64,000 nucleotides of DNA from Thalassobius sp050633445 (GTDB lineage Bacteria; Pseudomonadota; Alphaproteobacteria; Rhodobacterales; Rhodobacteraceae): positions 1 to 64,000 of the forward strand of contig JBOEGN010000032.1 in NCBI GenBank assembly GCA_050633445.1, written 5' to 3'. Position numbers and translations under genes: made by a program. Shown here piece by piece: positions 26,742 through 34,253 of this stretch. The notes under the pieces are model-generated. The model made no database searches. It saw nothing but the letters and a program-made list of their open reading frames with translations, and was not told where the DNA came from. How positions within the stretch are numbered: the stretch's first letter is position 1; each line of letters opens with the position of its first letter.

Positions 26742-28521
26742 CCACGGGAAAACCACCCTGGTGGACGAACTGCTGAAACAGTCCGGGGCCTTCCGGGAAA
26801 ACCAGGCCGTCGCTGAACGCGCCATGGATAGCAATGACCTGGAACGGGAACGTGGCATCACCATTTTCGCCAAGCCCACCAGTGTCGAGTGGAAAACCAC
26901 CCGTATCAACATTGTGGACACCCCCGGCCACGCCGATTTCGGCGGTGAAGTCGAACGTATCCTCAGCATGGTCGACGGTGTTGTTCTGCTGGTGGACGCG
27001 GCCGAGGGCCCGATGCCCCAGACCAAATTCGTGACCTCCAAAGCGCTGGCCCTGGGTCTGCGCCCGATCGTGGTACTGAACAAGGTTGATAAACCCGACG
27101 CCGAACCCGACCGCGCGCTGGACGAATGTTTCGATCTGTTCGCCAGCCTGGGTGCTGACGAAGACCAGCTGGATTTCCCGCATATGTATGCCTCGGGCCG
27201 GAACGGCTGGGCCGATGCCGAACTGGACGGTCCGCGCAAGGATCTGCACGCCCTGTTCGAGCTGGTCGTGAACCACGTTCCCAAACCCAAACAGCTGGCA
27301 CACCAGGACGAAGATTTCCGCATGCTGGCAACCACGCTGGGCAGCGATCCTTTCATGGGCCGCACCCTGACGGGCCGCGTTGAATCGGGCACCGCCCGAG
27401 TCGGCGCAACCGTGCAGGCCATCAGCCGTGTTGGCCAGAAAATCGAACAGTTCCGTGTGACCAAAATCCAGGCCTTCCGGGGCTTGGCCATGCAGGAAAT
27501 TGACGAAGCCGTCGCCGGTGACATCGTCACTCTGGCCGGCATGTCCAAGGCCACTGTCGCCGACACGATTTGTGCCCTGGCTGTCGAGGATCCGCTGGAC
27601 GCGCAGCCGATTGACCCGCCCACCATCACCGTGACCTTTGGCATCAACGACTCGCCCCTGGCAGGCCGTGACGGCAAAAAGGTTCAGTCGCGCGTCATCC
27701 GTGATCGTCTGATGAAAGAGGCCGAATCCAACGTTGCCATCAAGATCGGCGAAACCCCTGGTGGCGAGGCCTTCGAGGTCTCGGGCCGTGGCGAACTGCA
27801 GATGGGTGTTCTGATCGAAAACATGCGCCGCGAAGGGTTCGAACTTTCGATCTCGCGTCCGCAGGTGATCATGCGCGAAGAAGACGGTGACCGCATGGAA
27901 CCCGTCGAAGAAGCCACCATCGACGTGGATGACGAATACTCGGGCGTCGTGATCGAAAAACTGACCAGCACCCGCAAGGGCGAGCTGGTCGAGATGAAAC
28001 CTGCCGGCGCCGGCAAAACCCGGATCGTGGCTCATGTGCCCTCGCGCGGGTTGATCGGCTATCACGGCGAATTCCTGACTGATACCCGCGGCACCGGCGT
28101 TCTGAACCGTGTTTTCCATGGTTGGACCAAGCATAAAGGCGCCATTCCTGGTCGTCGCGCGGGTGTTCTGATCTCGATGGAGAACGGTGACGCGGTTGCT
28201 TACGCTCTGTGGAACCTCGAGGACCGTGGCAAGATGTTCATTGGCGCTCAGGCGACGGTGTATCAGGGAATGATCATCGGCGAACACAGCCGTGAAAACG
28301 ACCTGGAAGTGAACCCGCTGAAGGGCAAGAAACTGACCAACGTGCGGGCCTCGGGCACCGACGAAGCGGTCCGCCTGACCACCCCCGTCACCTTGTCGCT
28401 GGAAGAGGCCATTGCCTATATCAACGACGACGAACTGGTCGAAGTGACGCCGAACGCGATCCGCCTGCGTAAACGCTATCTGGACCCGCACGAGCGTAAA
28501 CGGATGGCCAAAAAGGCCTGA
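26704..28521 (+). CDS. typA: Ribosome-associated GTPase TypA/BipA
   Basis: A 605-aa translational GTPase related to EF-G and LepA that helps 50S assembly and cold or stress adaptation. G motifs: AHVDHGKTTLVDELL (G1, residues 10-24), RGITI (G2), VDTPGHADFGGE (G3) and VLNKVDKPDA (G4). Domains II, III and V follow, and the C-terminal domain unique to this family includes the TVYQGMIIGEHSRENDLEVN region. The ATG at 26704 has AGGA upstream and lies inside the end of the previous gene. A terminator stands after the stop. Confidence 0.97.
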   Translation: MDLRNIAIIAHVDHGKTTLVDELLKQSGAFRENQAVAERAMDSNDLERERGITIFAKPTSVEWKTTRINIVDTPGHADFGGEVERILSMVDGVVLLVDAAEGPMPQTKFVTSKALALGLRPIVVLNKVDKPDAEPDRALDECFDLFASLGADEDQLDFPHMYASGRNGWADAELDGPRKDLHALFELVVNHVPKPKQLAHQDEDFRMLATTLGSDPFMGRTLTGRVESGTARVGATVQAISRVGQKIEQFRVTKIQAFRGLAMQEIDEAVAGDIVTLAGMSKATVADTICALAVEDPLDAQPIDPPTITVTFGINDSPLAGRDGKKVQSRVIRDRLMKEAESNVAIKIGETPGGEAFEVSGRGELQMGVLIENMRREGFELSISRPQVIMREEDGDRMEPVEEATIDVDDEYSGVVIEKLTSTRKGELVEMKPAGAGKTRIVAHVPSRGLIGYHGEFLTDTRGTGVLNRVFHGWTKHKGAIPGRRAGVLISMENGDAVAYALWNLEDRGKMFIGAQATVYQGMIIGEHSRENDLEVNPLKGKKLTNVRASGTDEAVRLTTPVTLSLEEAIAYINDDELVEVTPNAIRLRKRYLDPHERKRMAKKA

Positions 28522-28572
28522 CCCAAGGGCCGTCCCATCGCGGGGCGGCACATTTTCTGCGCATCACTGCAC

Positions 28573-28598
28573 AAAGCCCGGTCTTGCCGGGCTTTTTT
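28573..28598 (+). terminator. typA terminator
   Basis: Perfect 9-bp stem AAAGCCCGG (28573-28581) and CCGGGCTTT (28587-28595), 5-base loop, T run to 28598. It separates typA from the VOC gene. Confidence 0.92.
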
Positions 28599-28635
28599 GT
28601 GCGCTGTACCTTCGCCGCAAAACAGGAGGTCCCAC

Positions 28636-29217
28636 ATGCGCAAGATCCAGGCACAGGGCGTGCATCACATCACACTGACTGGCGCTGATCGGCAGACCAG
28701 TATTGATTTCTGGGAAGGCGTGCTGGGCATGCCCTTTGTCTTTGATCAGCCAAATCTGGACAATCCGGACGAAGGCCACCTGTATTTCGATCCCGGCGAC
28801 GGGCGGCTGATCACCATTTTCACCAATGAAACCCGCACGGCTGATCGGCGGCGCACGCCGACTGACCCTGGCTGCGTGCATCACATTGCGTTCAACGTCA
28901 GCAGGGCCAGCTTCACCCAGACCGCCGATCGGCTCGAAGCTCGTGGAATTGGTCATTCGGGCGTCAAGGACCGCGGTTTTATGGACTCGATCTACTTCAA
29001 AGATCCGCTGGGCATGCTGATCGAGCTGGCCTGCTACAAATTCGAACCGCCCGTCGGCTGCACCCATGCAGACGTGATGATCCTTGCGCATAAATTGCGG
29101 GTCGACCGGGGGGATTACAACATCCAAGAGGTGCATCTTGCCGATGCGATCGAGCAGCTGGTCGAGACGCGCCAGGCCTCTTTGTCAACGGATCGCAGCG
29201 CGAAGAACCCGTTCTAA
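28636..29217 (+). CDS. VOC-family (glyoxalase/ring-cleaving dioxygenase fold) metalloprotein
   Basis: A 193-aa protein with two beta-alpha-beta-beta-beta modules. Module one begins GVHHITLTGADRQTSIDFW, giving a likely metal His; module two begins GCVHHIAFNV and ends with FKDPLGMLIELACYK, supplying a second His and a Glu. This is the pattern of extradiol dioxygenase or glyoxalase-like enzymes with one divalent metal. The substrate is unknown. AGGAGG lies six bases before the ATG at 28636, a perfect site that rules out the longer frame from 28597. It stands alone between two terminators. Confidence 0.85.
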   Translation: MRKIQAQGVHHITLTGADRQTSIDFWEGVLGMPFVFDQPNLDNPDEGHLYFDPGDGRLITIFTNETRTADRRRTPTDPGCVHHIAFNVSRASFTQTADRLEARGIGHSGVKDRGFMDSIYFKDPLGMLIELACYKFEPPVGCTHADVMILAHKLRVDRGDYNIQEVHLADAIEQLVETRQASLSTDRSAKNPF

Positions 29218-29230
29218 CCCTCTGAAAACA

Positions 29231-29258
29231 AAAGGCCGCGCAGTTCGACGCGGCCTTT
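29231..29258 (+). terminator. Bidirectional terminator between the VOC and DUF1330 genes
   Basis: Perfect 10-bp stem AAAGGCCGCG (29231-29240) and CGCGGCCTTT (29249-29258) with an 8-base loop. T-rich tracts on the minus side (TTTTGTTTT) suit the convergent alaS-DUF1330 transcript; the plus side has only TTTC. Confidence 0.85.
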
Positions 29259-29279
29259 CAAAATTCGGGTGAGCGATGA

Positions 29280-29567
29280 TTATTCGTTGGTTTCAACAAC
29301 CAGCAATTCACGCTCGGATGCACCCTGAGCATATTGCAGGGCCTCTTGGTATTCGTCGCTGTGGTAACAGGCGACAGCGGTTTCCAAGTCGGGGAAACGG
29401 GCGACAACATTGCGCGGACGCTCTTTGCCTTCCAGCTGCACATAGCGCGCAGCGCGTGCGATGAATTCGCCCCCGTTTTTGGCAATCGCCGGACCCGCCA
29501 TTGCAGCATATTTTGCATAGGCTTTTTCGTCCGTGACGGTGACATGTGCGATCCAGAGTGCGCTCAT
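29280..29567 (-). CDS. DUF1330-family small protein
   Basis: A 95-aa protein of the dimeric alpha-beta barrel (DUF1330) group: it starts with a beta strand (ALWIAHVTVTDEKAYAKYA), then KNGGEFIARAARYVQLEGKE, and FPDLETAVACYHSDEYQEAL, which is the hallmark SxxY segment. The enzymatic role is unknown. Its ribosome site GGAG overlaps the last codons of alaS, and its ATG lies one base after the alaS stop, so its translation is probably coupled to alaS. Confidence 0.87.
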   Translation of the reverse strand: MSALWIAHVTVTDEKAYAKYAAMAGPAIAKNGGEFIARAARYVQLEGKERPRNVVARFPDLETAVACYHSDEYQEALQYAQGASERELLVVETNE

Positions 29568-29568
29568 C

Positions 29569-32241
29569 TTATTCTCCAATAACTGCTTTGGCCGCGTCGA
29601 TGGCCGATTGTGCATTGCTTGCGTCGCGACCGCCGCCCTGAGCCATATCCGGGCGACCACCACCGCCCTTGCCACCCAATTCAGGCGTCGCAGCGCGGAC
29701 CAAGTCTACGGCGGAAACCGCGCCGGTCATATCCTCGGTCACACCGGCGGCCACGGCAACCTTGCCTTCTGCCTCTGCAATCAGCAGAACGGCGCCCGAT
29801 CCTAGACGGGATTTGTGTTCGTCGATCAGCGCAGGCAGATCCTTGCCCGATACGCCCGACAGGACCTGCGCCAGGAATTTCACGCCGTTAATCTCTTCGG
29901 CCTCGGGGCCACTGCCCTGACCTGCGCCACCGGCCATCGCCAGCTCGCGGCGCAGTTGAGCGACCTCGTTCGAGAGCTGTTTTCGCTCGCTCAACAGCGC
30001 TTCGACCCGGTCGGTCAGCTCGGACGGTTGCGCCTTTAGGGCTCCCAAGACAGCATTTAGTGTCTTGGACTGCTCTTGCAGATAGTCCAGCGCGCCCTGC
30101 CCGGTCAGCGCCTCGATCCGGCGGACACCTGCACTGGAGGCGCTGTCGCCCAGGATCACACACATGCCGATATCACCGGTCTGTTTGACATGGGTCCCGC
30201 CGCACAGTTCCAGCGAATATGTTTGGCCGTCCTGGCCTTTGCCAGTCTCGGCGCGTCCCATCGAAACGACCCGCACCTCATCGCCATATTTCTCGCCAAA
30301 CAACGCCTGAGCACCAATCGCGCGGGCGTCATCGGGGGTCATGATCCGGGTTTCAACCGGCGTGTTTTGGCGGATATAGGTGTTCACATCGGTGGCAACC
30401 TTGTTCAGCTCAGCCTCGGACAGCGCCTTGGCGTGGCTAAAGTCAAAGCGCAAGCGATCCGGCGCATTGAGCGAGCCACGCTGAGCAACGTGATCCCCCA
30501 GCGCTTCGCGCAGCGCCTCGTGCAGCAAGTGTGTCGCCGAGTGGTTGGCGCGGATGGCGGTACGGCGGGTGTGATCCACCTCCAGCTCAACCGGATCGCC
30601 CTTGGCAACGGTGCCCCTTTCGACATCAACTCGATGTGCAAAAACCTTGCTATCCGCGAACTTTCGAGTGTCCGAGACCAGCGCAACATCGTCGCGATTA
30701 TCAATGCGACGGATCACGCCGGTATCACCGACCTGCCCCCCGGACTCGGCATAAAACGGGGTCTGATTCACGATGACCCAACCGCTTTCGCCTTCGCCGA
30801 TCTTGTCAACCAGAGCGCCGTCGACAACCAGAGCCGTTACCTGTCCCTCAGCCTTTTCGGTGTCATAGCCCAGGAAATCGGTGGCGCCTTCGGTGTCCAT
30901 AACATCAAACCAGACCGCGCTATCGGCCGCTTCACCGGACCCAGACCAGGCCGCGCGTGCCTTGGCCTTTTGCTCGGCCATGGCGGTGTCAAACCCATCG
31001 GTGTCAACGGTCAGACCCTTTTCACGCAACGCGTCCTGCGTTAGATCCAGCGGGAAACCGTAAGTGTCATAAAGTTTGAACGCAGCCGCGCCGGGCAACG
31101 CGCCGCCCTCGTCCAGACCCGAAACTTCGTCATCAAGTAATTTCAGACCGCGATCCAACGTCTGTTTGAAACGCGTTTCCTCGAGCATTAGGGTCTCTTC
31201 GATCAGAGCCTGCGCCTGGCGCAATTCTGGATAGGCATCGCCCATTTGGGCAGCCAAAGCCGGCACCAGCTGGTGCATAACCGGGTCCTTGGCGCCCAAC
31301 AGATGCGCGTGACGCATGGCGCGGCGCATGATGCGACGCAACACATAGCCGCGCCCATCATTTGACGGCATCACCCCATCCGCAATCAAGAACGAGGTCG
31401 AGCGCAAGTGGTCCGCAATCACGCGATGGTGCACGTTTTTGTCACCATAAGGATCAACGCTGGTGGCGTGGGCCGAGGCCTCGATCAGCGCTTTGAACAG
31501 ATCGGTGTCATAGTTGTCATGGCTGCCTTGTAGCAACGCCCCGATCCGTTCCAACCCCATTCCGGTGTCGATCGACTGCATGTCCAAATCGACCATGGAG
31601 CCGTCTTCGAACTTCTCGTTCTGCATGAAAACGACGTTCCAGATTTCAATGAAACGGTCGCCATCTTCCTCGGGCGAGCCCGGAGGGCCACCCCAAATGT
31701 GATCGCCATGATCGAAGAAAATCTCGGTACACGGGCCGCAGGGGCCGGTCGGTCCCATCTGCCAGAAATTGTCGCTGGTGGCGATGCGGATAATCCGATC
31801 TTCGGGCACACCGACCTTTTTCCAGATCTCGAACGCCTCGTCATCGGTGTGATAGACCGTGGCCAACAGGCGGCTTTTGTCGATCCCGAATTCCTTGGTG
31901 ATCAGCTCCCAAGCAAAGGGGATCGCCTCGGGTTTGAAATAGTCACCAAAGCTGAAATTGCCCAGCATTTCGAAGAACGTGTGGTGGCGCGCCGTGTATC
32001 CCACATTGTCCAGGTCGTTGTGTTTGCCACCAGCGCGGACACATTTTTGCGAACTGGTCGCACGGACGTAATCGCGTTTTTCGACGCCGGTGAAACAGTT
32101 TTTGAACTGCACCATACCCGAGTTGGTAAACATCAGGGTCGGGTCGTTACGCGGAACCAGCGGGCTGGAGGGCACAATCGTGTGCCCTTGCTTCTGGAAA
32201 TAGTTAAGGAACGTCGAGCGGATATCGTTCAAGCTGGGCAT
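29569..32241 (-). CDS. alaS: Alanyl-tRNA synthetase
   Basis: An 890-aa class II synthetase charging tRNA-Ala. The catalytic domain has TFLNYFQKQGHTIVPSSPLV (motif 1 region) and the RATSSQKCVRAGGKHNDL motif. The editing domain has ANHSATHLLHEALRE (HxxxH zinc ligands) and ELCGGTHVKQTGDIG. The C-terminal Gly-rich C-Ala domain is GGKGGGGRPDMAQGG. It is full length. recA lies 147 bases upstream and a DUF1330 gene is coupled downstream. Confidence 0.98.
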   Translation of the reverse strand: MPSLNDIRSTFLNYFQKQGHTIVPSSPLVPRNDPTLMFTNSGMVQFKNCFTGVEKRDYVRATSSQKCVRAGGKHNDLDNVGYTARHHTFFEMLGNFSFGDYFKPEAIPFAWELITKEFGIDKSRLLATVYHTDDEAFEIWKKVGVPEDRIIRIATSDNFWQMGPTGPCGPCTEIFFDHGDHIWGGPPGSPEEDGDRFIEIWNVVFMQNEKFEDGSMVDLDMQSIDTGMGLERIGALLQGSHDNYDTDLFKALIEASAHATSVDPYGDKNVHHRVIADHLRSTSFLIADGVMPSNDGRGYVLRRIMRRAMRHAHLLGAKDPVMHQLVPALAAQMGDAYPELRQAQALIEETLMLEETRFKQTLDRGLKLLDDEVSGLDEGGALPGAAAFKLYDTYGFPLDLTQDALREKGLTVDTDGFDTAMAEQKAKARAAWSGSGEAADSAVWFDVMDTEGATDFLGYDTEKAEGQVTALVVDGALVDKIGEGESGWVIVNQTPFYAESGGQVGDTGVIRRIDNRDDVALVSDTRKFADSKVFAHRVDVERGTVAKGDPVELEVDHTRRTAIRANHSATHLLHEALREALGDHVAQRGSLNAPDRLRFDFSHAKALSEAELNKVATDVNTYIRQNTPVETRIMTPDDARAIGAQALFGEKYGDEVRVVSMGRAETGKGQDGQTYSLELCGGTHVKQTGDIGMCVILGDSASSAGVRRIEALTGQGALDYLQEQSKTLNAVLGALKAQPSELTDRVEALLSERKQLSNEVAQLRRELAMAGGAGQGSGPEAEEINGVKFLAQVLSGVSGKDLPALIDEHKSRLGSGAVLLIAEAEGKVAVAAGVTEDMTGAVSAVDLVRAATPELGGKGGGGRPDMAQGGGRDASNAQSAIDAAKAVIGE

Positions 32242-32338
32242 GCGTTTCAGGTCTTTCCGGACAAGGCCAATGGTCCCGCAGATTTAGCCCCGCCCGCGCC
32301 CGGTGTCCACAGTTAGCTGCGCCCGATGCTCAACAGCA

Positions 32339-32368
32339 AAGGCCGACCCTGTTTCCAGGACCGGCCTT
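32339..32368 (-). terminator. Probable recA terminator
   Basis: On the minus strand a 13-bp stem AAGGCCGGTCCTG / CAGGGTCGGCCTT, with two G-U pairs and a 4-base loop, 20 bases after the recA stop. The following T run is short (TTTG), so efficiency is uncertain. Confidence 0.6.
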
Positions 32369-32388
32369 GTGTTGGATTTGTTGTCGGC

Positions 32389-33456
32389 TCAGGCCTCCAA
32401 CACGTCCTCGTCTTCTTTGCCCATGTCGAAATCCAGGCCATGCGCTGCGCGTATCTTGTCCTCAATCTCCAACGCGACTTCCACGTTTTCCTTGAGGAAG
32501 GTCTTGGCATTTTCGCGACCCTGTCCCAGCCGTTCGTCGTTATAGCTGAACCACGAGCCCGACTTGTCCACGACCCCGCCTTTCACGCCCAGATCCAACA
32601 GCTCCCCGGTTTTCGAGATGCCTTCGCCATACATGATGTCGAATTCTACCTGCTTGAAGGGCGGCGCGACCTTGTTTTTCACGACTTTCACACGGGTCTG
32701 GTTACCCACGACCTCGTCCCGATCTTTGATGGCGCCGATCCGACGAATATCCAGCCGGACCGAGCTGTAGAATTTCAGGGCATTCCCACCAGTCGTCGTT
32801 TCCGGGCTACCGAACATCACGCCGATCTTCATCCTGATTTGGTTGATGAAAATAACCATACAATTCGAGCGGCTGATCGAACCGGTGAGCTTACGCATCG
32901 CTTGGCTCATCAGGCGGGCTTGGACGCCAACATTGCTGTCGCCCATGTCCCCTTCCAGCTCGGATTTCGGGGTCAAAGCGGCCACCGAATCGACCACGAC
33001 CATGCTGACCGCGCCTGACCGCACCAGCGTATCCACAATTTCCAACGCCTGCTCGCCGGTATCTGGCTGACTGATCAACAACTCGTCCAGATTAACGCCC
33101 AGTTTCTTGGCATATTGAGGGTCGAGCGCGTGTTCGGCATCCACAAAGGCGCAAATCCCACCTTTTTTCTGCTCTTCCGCGACGCAATGCAGCGTCAAGG
33201 TTGTCTTACCCGAGCTTTCCGGGCCGTAAATCTCGACCACCCGCCCTTTGGGCAGTCCGCCGATCCCCAGGGCGATATCCAGCCCCAGAGAGCCAGTCGA
33301 CGTTGCCTCGATCTCTTGAATGGCGTTTTCGCCGCCCAGTTTCATGATCGAGCCTTTGCCGAACTGGCGCTCGATCTGTGAAAGCGCACTATCAAGCGCC
33401 TTCTGTTTGTCCGCGTTGCGTTTACTGTCCATCGAAAGAAGATCTGCCGTTGCCAT
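32389..33456 (-). CDS. recA: Recombinase RecA
   Basis: A 355-aa strand-exchange protein of homologous recombination and co-protease for LexA. Walker A is GPESSGKTTLTLH (residues 67-79); DNA-binding loops follow (LMSQAMRKLTGSISRSN and GNALKFYSSVRLDIRR), and the acidic C-terminal tail is DFDMGKEDEDVLEA. AAGGA precedes the ATG. A LexA box lies 51-65 bases upstream, so SOS control is expected. The gap to alaS contains a hairpin. Confidence 0.98.
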   Translation of the reverse strand: MATADLLSMDSKRNADKQKALDSALSQIERQFGKGSIMKLGGENAIQEIEATSTGSLGLDIALGIGGLPKGRVVEIYGPESSGKTTLTLHCVAEEQKKGGICAFVDAEHALDPQYAKKLGVNLDELLISQPDTGEQALEIVDTLVRSGAVSMVVVDSVAALTPKSELEGDMGDSNVGVQARLMSQAMRKLTGSISRSNCMVIFINQIRMKIGVMFGSPETTTGGNALKFYSSVRLDIRRIGAIKDRDEVVGNQTRVKVVKNKVAPPFKQVEFDIMYGEGISKTGELLDLGVKGGVVDKSGSWFSYNDERLGQGRENAKTFLKENVEVALEIEDKIRAAHGLDFDMGKEDEDVLEA

Positions 33457-33506
33457 TGTTCACATCCTTATCCCACACACTCTGCCCTGCGGCAATCGCC
33501 ACATTT

Positions 33507-33521
33507 GTTCGTTATATGTTC
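33507..33521 (-). promoter_or_regulatory. LexA (SOS) box of recA
   Basis: GTTCGTTATATGTTC, an exact match to the alphaproteobacterial LexA operator GTTC-N7-GTTC, in the AT-rich gap upstream of recA. The direct-repeat form is known from Rhodobacter and Rhizobium and differs from the E. coli palindrome. It could also affect the divergent sulfotransferase-like gene. Confidence 0.85.
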
Positions 33522-33650
33522 TTTTTGCACTATGCGTACAAAATAGGAACATTTCAATCAAAATTTTCATGGTTTCAATTTGGCTCACGGGCGTTAATGT
33601 TCAGTAAACACATGAGAGCGGTCGCACCCAAAATGTTGGAAAGTTAAGTT

Positions 33651-34253
33651 ATGTTGATGTTTTGGAAAGAAAAACTTGTCTTTTTGTCTGTGCCAAAGAC
33701 GGGCACCACAGCGTATGAAGATGCACTGGCCAAGCGCGCAGACATGGTCGTCAGCGATCCGCCCGAACTAAAACACGCGCCACTGTACCGCTACAATCGT
33801 TTCTTTCGCCCTATGTTCGAAAAAGTTGGCAACATTGACGTGGAGACAATGGCGGTGGTGCGCGAACCCATAAGTTGGCTAGGAAGCTGGTATAGATATC
33901 GCCGCCGTCCGTTTATGAAGGGGCGACCGAACGCCACCCATAACATCAGCTTTGATGAGTTTGTAAAAGAATACATGAAGGGTGATCCAGCCGGATTCGC
34001 AAATGTTGGCAGCCAGGTAAAATTTCTGGAACCGCGCCCCAACGGCGTCCGTGTAAACCACCTGTTCCAATACGAAGACCAACAAAAACTGCAGCGATTC
34101 CTTGAAGAGCGCCTTGGATGTGAACTTGCACTAGGTCGCTCAAATGTCTCTCCTAAGATGGAGTTGGAATTGTCCCCAGGTGTAGAACGACGATTGCGCC
34201 AAAAACGCAGTGCAGAATTTGAACTTTGGGAAAGTGCAAAGCGGTCCTTATGA
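33651..34253 (+). CDS. Sulfotransferase-like protein
   Basis: A 200-aa protein with the two PAPS-binding elements of sulfotransferases: an N-terminal P-loop-like FLSVPKTGTTAYEDAL (5'-phosphosulfate loop, residues 11-26) and a middle MAVVREPISWLGSWYRYRR (3'-phosphate site). The acceptor is unknown; capsule, polysaccharide or small molecules are all possible. At 200 aa it is shorter than most members. GGAAAG lies before the ATG at 33651. Base use is more AT-rich than in the neighbours. It is divergent from recA and converges on cckA, with the two stop codons overlapping by 6 bases. Databases sometimes give such Rhodobacteraceae proteins unrelated kinase names. Confidence 0.7.
   Translation: MLMFWKEKLVFLSVPKTGTTAYEDALAKRADMVVSDPPELKHAPLYRYNRFFRPMFEKVGNIDVETMAVVREPISWLGSWYRYRRRPFMKGRPNATHNISFDEFVKEYMKGDPAGFANVGSQVKFLEPRPNGVRVNHLFQYEDQQKLQRFLEERLGCELALGRSNVSPKMELELSPGVERRLRQKRSAEFELWESAKRSL

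Noticed and set aside
26539..28551. 670-codon minus-strand open frame opposite typA
   Set aside because: Antisense shadow of typA with the same low-complexity composition.
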